In this document: positions 1-9,303 of the stretch, piece by piece
How the letters are laid out: every line of letters begins with the position of its first letter
How positions within the stretch are numbered: the first letter of the stretch is position 1
Assembly: GCF_002699855.1 (NCBI RefSeq)
Contig: NZ_LKBW01000321.1
Location: 1 to 64,000 of the forward strand
Source: Pseudomonas amygdali
Lineage (GTDB): Bacteria > Pseudomonadota > Gammaproteobacteria > Pseudomonadales > Pseudomonadaceae
Direction: 5' to 3'
DNA: 64,000 bases
The notes under the pieces: generated by a model
What the model was told of the DNA's origin: nothing
Seen by the model: the letters and a program-made list of their open reading frames with translations, nothing else
Databases searched by the model: none
Program-made: the position numbers and the translations under genes

Positions 1-94
1 GCGTTACGACAAGCTGGCAAGTAGCTTTAAAGCGATGGTCACACTGGCTTGCATCGAAAGATGCTTGCGGGCTGACTTTTCAGACAAACCCTAG
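1..94 (+). mobile_element. Right end of an IS5-family-like insertion sequence (transposase C-terminus)
   Basis: Frame 2-94 translates to the last 30 residues of a transposase (begins RYDKLASSFKAMV, ends ADFSDKP, then TAG). This resembles the C-terminus of IS5-family DDE transposases of the IS427 type. The terminal repeat appears to be the stretch ending at about 91 (on the minus strand GGGTTTGTCTGA), next to a TA/CTAG that would be the target duplication. The element lies inside the 3' part of the phosphatase gene to its right. The rest of the IS lies left of the window, so its full length, left repeat and exact name cannot be given. Confidence 0.75.
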
Positions 95-1476
95 TACACC
101 ATGTTCCAGTGCATTGCTATAAAGCTCGCCGAGCACCATGTGCAATGCAGCACCCTGATTGCGCAGGCCATGAACTTCAAGCAGCAACTGCAAGACGTAC
201 GGCAACGGGTTGAAGCGCCTCAGGGTCGAAGCGCGAAACTCGAAGCTGGCCGACCAGTCCAGTGGGCTGGAGGCACCGCTGTCCGAATAGGTCAGGGCAG
301 GCAGACTCTGCAATGGCTCATCGACGGCGCTGATTTCCAGCAGACTGACATCGTCACGTGCCTTGCCACCAAAATCGTTGAGCGCTACGAGAATTTGCTC
401 GATCAGCAAATGCGGCTCGCGGTTGGTAGAAAGCACCTGGCGCAAACGCTGCGCACCGAACAGTTCGTCATTGTTGTTGCTGGTGTCGAGCACCCCGTCG
501 GACAGCAGGAAGATGCGATCGCCCGGCGCCAACGGATAGACCTCGGTGCGTGCATCGAAAGCATCGACACTCAGCACGCCCAATGGCAGGTGACTGGAAG
601 CCAGCGGCACATGCTCACCCTGCGCGCCACGCAACAGGTAGCCGTCCGGCAAGCCCCCGCTCCAGACCTCGACCTGCCGTTGTGCAAGGTTGATACAAAG
701 CAGCGTTGCACAACAGAACATGTCGACGGGGAGGATGCGTTTGAGCTTGGCGTTCATTTCACGAAGGATTTCAACCAGGCCGTAGCCCTTGGCGGTCATG
801 CCGTAGAACACACCTCGGCAAGCGGCATCGCCCCGACGGCAGCCGGCAAGCCGTGCCCGGTGAAATCCCCAAGCAGGACCTGCATGTGCCCGGCCGGCGT
901 GTAGGCGGCCAGCATCAGGTCGCCGTTGAACAAGGCATAAGGAGACTGCAAATAGCGGATATTGCCGGCCCCAAGGCAACCGGCGTGGGCAATCTGATCG
1001 AACACCGCCTTGGCGACACGCTGCTCGTTGAGCAGGTACTCGTGGTGCTTGCTGATCTGGTCACGTTGTTGACGGACGGTTTCGTGCAACACCCGCAAGC
1101 GGTTCATGGCATTGAGTTTGGCGGCCAGCACCAGCGGGTTGTAAGGCTTGGACATGAAGTCGTCGCCACCGGCATCCAGACAGCGTGCAAGCGCTTCGCC
1201 TTCACTCAGCGAGGTGAGGAAGATGATCGGCACCAGCGACTTACCACTCATCGCCTTGATCCGTCGCGCCGCTTCAAAACCATCCATGACCGGCATCATG
1301 GCGTCCATCAGGATCAAATGCGGGCTTTCGGCCTTGAAGATGGCCACGGCCTCGACACCATTGCCAGCACTGAGAACCCTGTGACCCTGCCGCGCAACGA
1401 TGGTTGAAAGCAGCAACCGGTCACTGGCACTGTCATCGGCGATCAGAATGCACAGTTTTTTCGGGGATGACTGCAC
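80..1476 (-). pseudogene. Fused response regulator / SpoIIE-type phosphatase / anti-sigma kinase, frameshifted and IS-truncated
   Basis: The first part (1476-796) is a CheY-like receiver (ADD, LMDAMMP phospho-acceptor, FLTS, SKPY) and linker, reading to LLGDFTGHGLPAAVGAMPLAEV. It then runs out of frame. The minus-1476 frame and the downstream frame (ending at 80) join if the extra TG near 811 is removed, restoring MPLAEVFYGMTAKG. The second part has the PP2C/SpoIIE motifs LLSDGVLD and ARDDVSLLEI. It then begins an RsbW-like ATPase N-box (GELYSNALEHGV), where it enters the insertion sequence and stops. The family partner in P. aeruginosa (HsbR) acts with HptB and an anti-sigma antagonist to control motility versus biofilm. 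The gene overlaps the antagonist gene by 44 bases. A sequencing error could explain the 2-bp shift, but not the IS. Confidence 0.85.
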
Positions 1477-1783
1477 TGGGTATGCTCAGTTCGAACAACT
1501 TCGAGAAATTGGAAATAGCCAGAATCTTCAGTACATCAGGCGTGCAATTGACAAGGTGCACCACCGCTTTATCGCCACCGGCATGGTCGCGTAACAGCAA
1601 CAGCATCCCCAACGCAGAACTGTCCAGGTAATGCGTGCCCCGCAGGTCGACCACATAGTTCAGCGTCAGCGGGTAATCCTCGTAGGCTGCGCGAAACGCC
1701 TGATGGGATTGAAAATCAAAGCGCCCCTCGATGTAAAGGGTCAGCGTCTGGCCATCGGCAGAGCGTTCGGAAGTGACTGTCAT
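1433..1783 (-). CDS. STAS-domain anti-sigma factor antagonist (HsbA-like)
   Basis: This is a 116-residue single STAS domain protein. VDLRGTHYLDSSALGMLLLL contains the conserved serine pair that is the phosphorylation site in SpoIIAA/RsbV-type antagonists. In P. aeruginosa the analogous HsbA is dephosphorylated by the response regulator/phosphatase HsbR and then binds FlgM or a diguanylate cyclase. Here the cognate phosphatase overlaps its 3' end but is broken. The gene starts 85 bases after fliJ and is probably read from the fliE-fliJ operon. The family is clear; the binding partner is inferred from the neighbourhood. Confidence 0.85.
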   Translation of the reverse strand: MTVTSERSADGQTLTLYIEGRFDFQSHQAFRAAYEDYPLTLNYVVDLRGTHYLDSSALGMLLLLRDHAGGDKAVVHLVNCTPDVLKILAISNFSKLFELSIPSAVIPEKTVHSDRR

Positions 1784-1868
1784 GAGGAACCTCGAGGTGT
1801 TTCATCACCGAGACATTGATAGCGTAGACCAGCCAGAGAAATCACCGCGGGTCTGATTGAGTCAAACG

Positions 1869-2318
1869 TCAGAATTGTTCGTGACGAGGCAGACGCTGCG
1901 ACAACTCGTCGAGCAATTTCTGCTCCCGCTTGTCCTCCAGTCTGCGTGCTTCATCCATATAACGCTGCACCAGCTTGCGCAAGCCTTCAACCCGCACATA
2001 ACAATCCTGCCAGGCGCTACGCGCCCTATCGAGATTGGCCTTGTGCCACTCAAGACTTTTGTATTGCTGGGCAACGGCGACATCGAGCTGACTGAGAAAA
2101 CGCTGATAACCCAGCAACCACTGCCCGGAAACCCCGGCGCTGCCGCGTTGCAACCATTGCTGCTGATAATCCTGACGAAACTGGTCAAGTTCCTGCAGCT
2201 TGTTGTTGGCCAGATTGACCTGCCCCTGAAAATGCCCAAGCCGCTGAGCCGCCGTTCGCTCGGCGGCTTCCGCCATCTCGACCACTGGCGCCAGACGCGC
2301 CGCTCGACTCTGAGCCAT
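1869..2318 (-). CDS. fliJ: Flagellar export chaperone FliJ
   Basis: This 149-residue, highly charged, glutamine- and arginine-rich helical protein (MAQSRAARLAPVVEMAEAAER...) has the coiled-coil composition and length of FliJ. FliJ is the soluble stalk-like part of the flagellar type III export ATPase complex, linking FliI to the FlhA gate. It begins 6 bases after the fliI stop, in the usual fliF-G-H-I-J order. Confidence 0.95.
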   Translation of the reverse strand: MAQSRAARLAPVVEMAEAAERTAAQRLGHFQGQVNLANNKLQELDQFRQDYQQQWLQRGSAGVSGQWLLGYQRFLSQLDVAVAQQYKSLEWHKANLDRARSAWQDCYVRVEGLRKLVQRYMDEARRLEDKREQKLLDELSQRLPRHEQF

Positions 2319-2324
2319 AGGCTA

Positions 2325-3683
2325 TCAGCCGCCAGGTGCCGGTGCGAATATAGACGCCAGCGCCTCGCCACTGCCTTGCATGCTTTCGTTGTCTCGCAGG
2401 CCCTGGCGCTGATAGCGCACCAACACCGGGTGCAACGCAATCGCCATGTCGGTCTCGCGATCGCCACCCGCGACATAGGCGCCCACGCTGATAAGGTCGC
2501 GAGTCTGCTGGTAACGCGACCACAACTGTTTGAAATGCTGCGCACGCGCCATGTGCTCGGGGCTGACCACCGCAGGCATGACCCGACTGATGGAAGCTTC
2601 GATATCGATGGCCGGGTAATGACCTTCTTCAGCCAAACGCCGGGACAGCACGATGTGACCGTCGAGCACACCCCGCGCGGAGTCGGCAATCGGGTCCTGC
2701 TGGTCATCGCCTTCCGACAGCACCGTGTAAAAGGCCGTGATGGAACCACCACCCGCCTCGGCATTGCCAGCGCGCTCCACCAGCTTGGGCAGCCGGGCGA
2801 ACACAGAGGGCGGGTAGCCTTTGGTGGCTGGCGGCTCGCCGATGGCCAGGGCGATTTCCCGCTGAGCCTGAGCAAAACGGGTCAACGAGTCCATCAGCAG
2901 CAGGACATTCTTGCCCTTGTCACGAAAGTATTCGGCGATCCGCGTGCAATACATGGCAGCGCGCAGCCGCATCAGCGGCGCATCATCGGCTGGCGATGCA
3001 ACCACCACCGAGCGCTTCAGACCCTCTTCGCCAAGAATATGCTCAATGAACTCCTTGACCTCACGACCCCGCTCACCGATCAGGCCGACGACGATGATGT
3101 CCGCCTCGGTGAAGCGCGTCATCATGCCCAGCAGCACACTCTTGCCCACACCAGTACCGGCAAACAACCCAAGACGCTGGCCGCGGCCAACCGTCAATAA
3201 ACCGTTGATGCAGCGAATGCCGACATCCAGCGGCTGGCTGATGGGGTCACGCTTGAGCGGGTTGATGGTCGGGCCATCCATCGGCACCCAGTCTTCAGCC
3301 TTAATCGGCGAGCGGCCGTCCAGCGGCCGGCCCGCGCCGTCAAGCACGCGGCCCAGCATGCTCATGCCCATCGGCAGGCGACCGGTATCGGCCAGCGGCA
3401 CCACCCGCGCGCCGGGCGCAATGCCCGCCACGCTGCCGACCGGCATCAGAAACACCTTGCTGCCAGAAAACCCCATCACTTCAGCCTCGACTTCGACCGG
3501 GTGATGACTGTCATCGTTGATGACCACGCAACGGCTACCCATCGCCGCACGCAGGCCCTCGGCCTCAAGCGTCAGGCCAACCATACGCAGCAGGCGACCC
3601 TCTACTACCGGCTGGGCAGGCAGACTGATCGACTCGGCATAGGAACCGAGGCGTTTGCCGAAACTGGTGCGATCAAGGCGCAT
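2325..3683 (-). CDS. fliI: Flagellum-specific export ATPase FliI
   Basis: The 452-residue protein is an F1-beta-like ATPase that powers flagellar protein export. The Walker A motif GTGVGKS lies near residues 176-182 and the Walker B is [18 protein letters not shown]-type and [12 protein letters not shown] signatures are also present. The start chosen is ATG 3683 ([17 protein letters not shown]), which matches Pseudomonas FliI. The start lies inside the end of fliH (11-base overlap, translational coupling). An upstream in-frame start at 3713 would add ten residues and is less likely. Confidence 0.97.
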   Translation of the reverse strand: MRLDRTSFGKRLGSYAESISLPAQPVVEGRLLRMVGLTLEAEGLRAAMGSRCVVINDDSHHPVEVEAEVMGFSGSKVFLMPVGSVAGIAPGARVVPLADTGRLPMGMSMLGRVLDGAGRPLDGRSPIKAEDWVPMDGPTINPLKRDPISQPLDVGIRCINGLLTVGRGQRLGLFAGTGVGKSVLLGMMTRFTEADIIVVGLIGERGREVKEFIEHILGEEGLKRSVVVASPADDAPLMRLRAAMYCTRIAEYFRDKGKNVLLLMDSLTRFAQAQREIALAIGEPPATKGYPPSVFARLPKLVERAGNAEAGGGSITAFYTVLSEGDDQQDPIADSARGVLDGHIVLSRRLAEEGHYPAIDIEASISRVMPAVVSPEHMARAQHFKQLWSRYQQTRDLISVGAYVAGGDRETDMAIALHPVLVRYQRQGLRDNESMQGSGEALASIFAPAPGG

Positions 3684-4491
3684 CGAGCGTGTCCGCGTCA
3701 GATTCGGCTGCACTGGAAGCCTTGCCGGGCGCAGCCTCCAGCTCGACGCTGAGGTCCGCCGCAGCCGGATGCGTCACCTGCTCATGCAACTGGTCATGCA
3801 TTTTGGAAATAGCCAGGGCGATTCGCGTTTCGACACTGGCATCAATACGACTGTGCTCAGTTTCGATACGGCAACCACCCGGCAGCAAGTCTTCGTCTTC
3901 GACTATTTTCCACGACTCTTCATGACGCTCGCGCATGGCCTTGACCAGCAGGAAGTCCTGAGGATTGATGAAAATTCGCAGGTTCTGCGCACCCATCGGC
4001 AATAGCTTGAGGGCATCGCGCAACACGCTGGCGATCTGCCCGGAATCAGTGACCAGTTCGCGCTGAATGACCTGCCGCGCGATGTGCTCGACCAGATGAA
4101 TGACGGCCTTTTCGATCTGTGTGTCCTGCTCGGCGATAGGTGCCAACAGGTGGCCCATCAGTTGTTCCAGGCTGGCGACCTTGGCCGCAAGAACGACTTC
4201 CGCTTCCTGGCGCACTTTTAGCTGGGTGCTGTGAAAGCCTTCCTTTTCACCGGTGGCGAAGCCTTCGTTCCACGCCTCCTGGCGGATGCTTTCCAGCTCC
4301 TCCAGGGTCAACGGCTGAACTTCGTCCAGCGGTACTTCTTCCATCTCGGCCGGTTCATCGACCGGTTCCGGTTCGGGCTCAGGCTCGGGTTCCACATGTG
4401 GATCGAAGCTGGGCAACGACCAGATATCGAGTAACCCGGCGTCCTTGGCGCGAATGAGGTCGCTGGCCGATTCTTTATTGGAACTGGACAT
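3673..4491 (-). CDS. fliH: Flagellar assembly protein FliH
   Basis: The 272-residue protein is the cytoplasmic regulator and peripheral stalk of the FliI ATPase. The N-terminus has an acidic Glu-Pro run (about residues 34-45). A glutamate-rich helical middle and a C-terminal FliH domain ([28 protein letters not shown]) follow. Its stop overlaps the fliI start. The C-terminal tail ([20 protein letters not shown]) is low-complexity. Confidence 0.95.
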   Translation of the reverse strand: MSSSNKESASDLIRAKDAGLLDIWSLPSFDPHVEPEPEPEPEPVDEPAEMEEVPLDEVQPLTLEELESIRQEAWNEGFATGEKEGFHSTQLKVRQEAEVVLAAKVASLEQLMGHLLAPIAEQDTQIEKAVIHLVEHIARQVIQRELVTDSGQIASVLRDALKLLPMGAQNLRIFINPQDFLLVKAMRERHEESWKIVEDEDLLPGGCRIETEHSRIDASVETRIALAISKMHDQLHEQVTHPAAADLSVELEAAPGKASSAAESDADTLDAP

Positions 4492-4506
4492 GAGTCGGCT
4501 GAATCC

Positions 4507-5523
4507 TTAGATCATTTCCTCGCCACCCTTGCCACCGAGTACGATCTCGCCGGCCTCGGCCATACGACGCGCAATAGTGAGGATTTCTTTCTGGGCGGTT
4601 TCCACATCGCTGACACGCACCGGACCTTTTGCTTCCAGGTCGTCGCGCAACAGTTCGGCGGCACGCTTGGACATGTTCTTGAAGATTTTTTCCTTGATCG
4701 CCTCGTCCGAGCCCTTGAGCGCCAGTACCAGCACGTCCGAGGATACTTCGCGCAACAGCGCCTGAATACCGCGGTCGTCCACGTCGGAGAGGTTGTTGAA
4801 GACAAACATGAGGTCTTCGATCTGTACCGAAAGGTCTTCGTCGACCTCGCGGATCGAATCCATGAGTGCGCCTTCGATAGAGCTGTCGAGGAAGTTCATG
4901 ATGTCGGCTGCACGCTTGATACCACCCAGGGTAGTACGCGACGTGTTGGCGTTACCGGAGAACTGCTTCTCGAGAATCTGGTTAAGCTCTTTGAGCGCTG
5001 CTGGCTGCACCGTATTGAGCGAAGAAACGCGCAGGATGATATCCAGACGGACCTTGTGGTCGAAATGCCCAAGCACCTCGCCCGCCTGGTCGGCGTCAAG
5101 ATAAGCCACCACGATGGCCTGAATCTGCGGGTGCTCGAAACGGATCACGTCGGCTACGGCACGCGGCTCCATCCACTTAAGGCTGTCCAGACCGCTGGTG
5201 TTGCCACCCAGCAGGATCCGGTCGATCAGGCCGTTGGCCTTGTCTTCACCGAGTGCCTGGGTCAGCATCTTGCGGATATAGCCATCGGAACCGACACCAA
5301 GGCTGGTCTGATCGCCGACGATGTCGACGAACTCGCTCATGACCTCTTCGACCTGCTCGCGATGCACGTTGCGCATCTGAGCCATCGCTACGCCCACTTT
5401 CTGGACTTCCTTGGGACCCATGTGCCGGAGCACCTGAGCCGCGTCGGTTTCGCCAAGGGAAAGCAGCAGCACTGCGGCTTTCTCGACTTTGGAGAGTTTG
5501 GCTACCATGGCTCGATCATTCAT
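4507..5523 (-). CDS. fliG: Flagellar motor switch protein FliG
   Basis: The 338-residue rotor protein couples the MS ring (FliF) to torque generation. The N-terminal region (KAAVLLLSLGETDAAQVLRHM) binds FliF. The middle domain contains EHPQIQAIVVAYL (EHPQ motif). The C-terminal charged helix (DDRGIQALLREVSSDVLVLALKG) carries the stator-contacting residues. The start overlaps the fliF stop by 8 bases. Confidence 0.97.
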   Translation of the reverse strand: MNDRAMVAKLSKVEKAAVLLLSLGETDAAQVLRHMGPKEVQKVGVAMAQMRNVHREQVEEVMSEFVDIVGDQTSLGVGSDGYIRKMLTQALGEDKANGLIDRILLGGNTSGLDSLKWMEPRAVADVIRFEHPQIQAIVVAYLDADQAGEVLGHFDHKVRLDIILRVSSLNTVQPAALKELNQILEKQFSGNANTSRTTLGGIKRAADIMNFLDSSIEGALMDSIREVDEDLSVQIEDLMFVFNNLSDVDDRGIQALLREVSSDVLVLALKGSDEAIKEKIFKNMSKRAAELLRDDLEAKGPVRVSDVETAQKEILTIARRMAEAGEIVLGGKGGEEMI

Positions 5524-7300
5524 CAGTGTTAATCCACTCTTTCACGACCTGGGCCACACGACCCGGGTCTTCGGCCACCAAGCTCTTGATTGCGTTCAGC
5601 TGTGCGTCATAACCCTCGGTCGGGCTAGGCAGCAGAATACTTTGCGGGCCACCCAGGCTGACGCGGTCGTTGGACAACTCGCCATCCAGGCCGCCCATGC
5701 CACCCAGCTCGGCGTCGCCACCGAAACCGGCCAGTTCCTTGCTCTTGCCGGTGGTGATGTTGGTCAACACCGGACGCAACACGCCGAACACCAGGATCAG
5801 GATGAAGATCACACCCACCGCCTGTTTGACGATGTCCCAGAACCACGGCTGCGAGTAGAACGACGCCTCTGGCAACACTTCAGCGCGCTCGCTGGAGAAT
5901 GGCACGTTGATCACGCTGACGCTGTCGCCGCGGCTGGCGTCGAAACCGACGGCATCCTGCACCAGACGGGTAAAGCGAGCCAGGTCCGCCGCGCTCCACG
6001 GAGCACGAGTGACTTCGCCGTTGGCGGCGTTGGTCTTGACCATGTCGTCGACTACCACCGCAACTGACAGACGAGTCAGACGGCCCTGCTGCTGCTTGGT
6101 GTGACTGATCGAACGGTCCAGCTCGAAATTCTTGGTCGACTGCACGCGTTTGTCGGCAGGGTAAGGAGCCAACGCCGGCTGACCGGTCGCCGGGTCCATG
6201 ATCTGTTGACCATTGGCATCCAGCAGCGGTTGGCCTGGAGCGATAGGGCCGGCAGCATCGGCAGCACCGGCAGTTGCATTCTGCGGAGCCGTAGCAGGAC
6301 CTGGCGGCTGGTTGCTCAACGCGCCCGGAACGCCGCCCGTGCTTGAACTGCTGGAGCGCTGTTCGTTGACCGACTGCTCGCTGCGCAAGGCAGGCTGGTC
6401 AGGGTTGAAGCTTTCGGCGGTCGATTCGACGGCGCTGAAATCGACCACTGCCGAGACCTCAGCCTTGTAGCGATCATTGCCCAGAATCGGCTGCAGAATG
6501 TTCTGCACGCGCTGGGTCAGCATGCCTTCCATGCGACGGCTGTAGTCGAACTGCTTGCCGGCCATGGTCAGTTCGGAGTTTTCCGCCTGATCGGACAGCA
6601 AAGCGCCCTTCTGGTCGACAACGGTGATCTGCGACTTGCTCAGCTCGGGAACACTGGTGGCCACCAGGTTGATAATGGCCATAACCTGGCTGGGCTCCAG
6701 CGAGCGGCCAGCATACAGCTCGACCAGTACCGAAGCGCTTGGCTTGCGGTCGTCACGGACAAACACCGAACTCTTCGGAATCGCCAGGTGCACACGGGCA
6801 CCCTTGACGTTGTTCAGGGCGGAGATGGTACGTGCCAGTTCGCCTTCCAGACCACGACGATAACGCGTGGCTTCCATGAACTGACTGGTCCCCAGGCCCT
6901 GATCCTTGTCGAGGATTTCGAAACCGATGTTGGCGTCGTTCTGCACCACGCCTGCCTGCGCCAGCTGGATACGCGCACGCTGCACATCATCGGACTTGAC
7001 CAGCAGCGCGCCGGAATTGGGTTCGACGGTGTAGTTGATATTCGCCGCAGTCAGGGTGTCCATGATCTGCTTGCTGTCCATGCCCGCCAGGCTGCCATAA
7101 AGCGGACGATAGTCAGGCTGCTGGGACCAGAGCACCACGGCAAAGCCGATGGCCACGCTGGCGGCAAGACCGACCATGAGGCCGATCTGACGCAGCATGG
7201 TCATTTCAGAAAGGTTTTCCAGAAAAGACAAACCGAACAACGGTTTCTTATCGGAAGCGCCCGCTCTTGCTGGAACGGGATCGGCAGTTGCTTCGGCCAT
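5516..7300 (-). CDS. fliF: Flagellar MS-ring protein FliF
   Basis: The 594-residue inner-membrane ring protein has a transmembrane segment near residues 40-62 (IGLMVGLAASVAIGFAVVLW). The YscJ/FliF ring-building domain follows (ARVHLAIP, ELSKSQITVVDQKGALLS). A Pro/Ala/Gln-rich loop and a second membrane segment (VGVIFILILVFGVLRPVL) precede the FliG-binding tail (LVAEDPGRVAQVVKEWI). It lies 15 bases behind fliE in the same operon. Confidence 0.97.
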   Translation of the reverse strand: MAEATADPVPARAGASDKKPLFGLSFLENLSEMTMLRQIGLMVGLAASVAIGFAVVLWSQQPDYRPLYGSLAGMDSKQIMDTLTAANINYTVEPNSGALLVKSDDVQRARIQLAQAGVVQNDANIGFEILDKDQGLGTSQFMEATRYRRGLEGELARTISALNNVKGARVHLAIPKSSVFVRDDRKPSASVLVELYAGRSLEPSQVMAIINLVATSVPELSKSQITVVDQKGALLSDQAENSELTMAGKQFDYSRRMEGMLTQRVQNILQPILGNDRYKAEVSAVVDFSAVESTAESFNPDQPALRSEQSVNEQRSSSSSTGGVPGALSNQPPGPATAPQNATAGAADAAGPIAPGQPLLDANGQQIMDPATGQPALAPYPADKRVQSTKNFELDRSISHTKQQQGRLTRLSVAVVVDDMVKTNAANGEVTRAPWSAADLARFTRLVQDAVGFDASRGDSVSVINVPFSSERAEVLPEASFYSQPWFWDIVKQAVGVIFILILVFGVLRPVLTNITTGKSKELAGFGGDAELGGMGGLDGELSNDRVSLGGPQSILLPSPTEGYDAQLNAIKSLVAEDPGRVAQVVKEWINTDE

Positions 7301-7315
7301 GACTCAGTACGTCCC

Positions 7316-7645
7316 TTAAACCGGCATCTGCATGATGTCTTGATAAGCTTGAACCAGCTTGTTACGCACCTGGGTCAACGCCTGAAAAGACACGCTGGCT
7401 TTCTGCGACGAAATCATGACGTCGGTCAGATCCACGCCGCTCTTGCCGATTTCAAATGCATTGGCCAACTGGCTGGAGGCCTGCTGGGTCTGCGCGACCT
7501 TGTTGACGGCCTGGCCAAGCATGTCGGCAAAGCTGCTGGCGCCGGCTTCCTGCGCGCCGGACACGGGCTTGGGTGCAGACATCGCATCCATCTGCATGGC
7601 CCGCATATCCAACATCAAGCGATTAAATTCAACACCTTGGCTCAT
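7316..7645 (-). CDS. fliE: Flagellar hook-basal body protein FliE
   Basis: The 109-residue protein is the adaptor between the MS ring and the rod, and the first gene of the fliEFGHIJ operon. [18 protein letters not shown] and the C-terminal [28 protein letters not shown] are the family signature. The start is placed at ATG 7645 ([11 protein letters not shown]), preceded by a GAGA ribosome-binding stretch. The longer reading frame from 7714 crosses the RpoN promoter and is rejected. Confidence 0.95.
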   Translation of the reverse strand: MSQGVEFNRLMLDMRAMQMDAMSAPKPVSGAQEAGASSFADMLGQAVNKVAQTQQASSQLANAFEIGKSGVDLTDVMISSQKASVSFQALTQVRNKLVQAYQDIMQMPV

Positions 7646-7707
7646 GGACGTTTCTCTCGTAAGGCCCGCAATTTTTTGACACTGATTCAGCGGGTACAGA
7701 AGACATA

Positions 7708-7722
7708 GCAACAACGGTGCCA
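7708..7722 (-). promoter_or_regulatory. RpoN (sigma-54) promoter of the fliE operon
   Basis: The minus strand reads TGGCAC-N5-TTGC (TGGCACCGTTGTTGC), a full match to the -24/-12 consensus. The predicted transcription start is near 7697, leaving about 50 bases of leader before fliE. In Pseudomonas this operon depends on FleQ and RpoN. The rest of the 242-base gap to fleR shows no gene. Confidence 0.9.
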
Positions 7723-7887
7723 GCTAGATGGCGGCTATTTGCCACACCAAATGGGAATGCCATGTTGCACGACATCAAATCACTCCAGACCTCCCGTATT
7801 CATGGGGGTATCCGGATATTTCCGGCTTGCGCCGTTTATACGATATTCACTGACCGGCGATCACAACCACCGATCAGCGCCACTAGC

Positions 7888-9303
7888 TCAGGTAGCGAAC
7901 AGATAGGCTTCCACATCCATCCCGGCATCGCGCATCTGCGCCAGCTTGTAACGCAAGGTACGCGGGCTGATGCCCAGGCGCTCGGCAGCCTCTTTACGAC
8001 GACCGCGCTCCGCACGCAGCGTGTCAATAATCATCTGAAACTCGCGACGCCTGAGGTCATCACCCAGTGCACCGACAGATTCCGCATTGGTACCGGCACC
8101 TGCATTATCAGGCGAGGATGTGACAGGCAAAGACGGCACCGCCTCCACCACCGCAGCGGCTGGAAGACTTGTCACCGGCCCGGACAGACAGAAATCCTGC
8201 GCCTGTATCACCCCGCCCTGCTGCAGAATCAAGGCCCGCTGCACGGCGTTGTCCAGCTCACGCACATTGCCAGGCCAAGGGTAGCTGACCAGACACTGCT
8301 GCGCCTCGGCAGAAAGACGAACCGGCGCGTGCTTCATTTTATTGACGTGCTTGGCCAAAAGCCGCTCGGCCAATGGCAGAATATCGGCAGTCCTTTGACG
8401 CAGCGCCTGCCAGGCCAGTGGAAACACCGACAGGCGATAAAACAGATCTTCACGAAAGCGCCCCGCCGCCACTTCACCCGCAAGATCGCGGTTGGTGGTG
8501 GCCACGACGCGAATATCCAGAATGATCGGCTTGCGCGCACCCACGCGCTCGACTTCCCGCTCCTGCAACACACGCAACAGTTTGGCCTGCAGCCCCAGTG
8601 GCATTTCGGAAATCTCGTCAAGCAGGATTGTCCCGCCGTCAGCCTGCTCGAACTTGCCGGCCTGCGCGGCAATGGCACCGGTAAACGAGCCCTTTTCATG
8701 ACCGAACAGCGTCGCTTCCAGCATATTGTCCGGAATCGCAGCGCAGTTGATCGCAATAAAAGGCTTATCGGCACGCAGAGAATTTTGATGAATGAAACGC
8801 GCCAGCACTTCCTTGCCTGTGCCGGACTCACCGGAGATGAGCACAGTGGAGTCGCTCTTCGCCACACGGCTGGCCAGGTTCAATAACTGGATACTGGCGG
8901 GTTCAACAGCAATCGGCCCGTCGCGCTCGGCAGGCTCCAGACGACCCAGTGCATGTCTTGCAACCAATGCAATCAGGGCCTTGGGCTCGAAAGGCTTGAC
9001 CAGATAATCGGCCGCGCCCTGACGCATGGCATCGACCGCGCGATCAACGGCACCGTGAGCAGTCATCAGCAATACCGGCAGTTGCGGATGCCGACTGCGC
9101 AACAGGCTCAGCAACTGATGACCGTCCATGCCCGGCATGTTGACGTCGCTGATCACCAGACTGAACGGTTGCGCCTCGGCTGCGACCAACGCCTCTTCAG
9201 CAGAGCCGACCGCCTGGTATCCATAGCCAGCCAATTCCAGGGTTTCCCCAAGTGCCTCGCGCAGCGAACGGTCGTCCTCGACCAACAGCACGTTGATCGA
9301 CAT
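7888..9303 (-). CDS. fleR: Two-component sigma-54 activator FleR
   Basis: The 471-residue response regulator has an N-terminal receiver (VEDDRSLREALGE, phospho-acceptor in LVISDVNMPGMDG, KPFEP). The central AAA+ domain has Walker A GESGTGKE and the sigma-54 contact loop GSFTGA (the commoner form is GAFTGA). The Fis-type helix-turn-helix is at the C-terminus (AAERLGISPRTLRYKL). It activates RpoN-dependent basal body and hook genes. The start codon overlaps the fleS stop by one base (TGATG), so the pair is translationally coupled. Confidence 0.96.
   Translation of the reverse strand: MSINVLLVEDDRSLREALGETLELAGYGYQAVGSAEEALVAAEAQPFSLVISDVNMPGMDGHQLLSLLRSRHPQLPVLLMTAHGAVDRAVDAMRQGAADYLVKPFEPKALIALVARHALGRLEPAERDGPIAVEPASIQLLNLASRVAKSDSTVLISGESGTGKEVLARFIHQNSLRADKPFIAINCAAIPDNMLEATLFGHEKGSFTGAIAAQAGKFEQADGGTILLDEISEMPLGLQAKLLRVLQEREVERVGARKPIILDIRVVATTNRDLAGEVAAGRFREDLFYRLSVFPLAWQALRQRTADILPLAERLLAKHVNKMKHAPVRLSAEAQQCLVSYPWPGNVRELDNAVQRALILQQGGVIQAQDFCLSGPVTSLPAAAVVEAVPSLPVTSSPDNAGAGTNAESVGALGDDLRRREFQMIIDTLRAERGRRKEAAERLGISPRTLRYKLAQMRDAGMDVEAYLFAT

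Noticed and set aside
1857-3200. 447-codon plus-strand open frame
   Set aside because: It is antisense to fliJ and fliI, with His/Arg/Gln-rich shadow composition and no recognisable domain.
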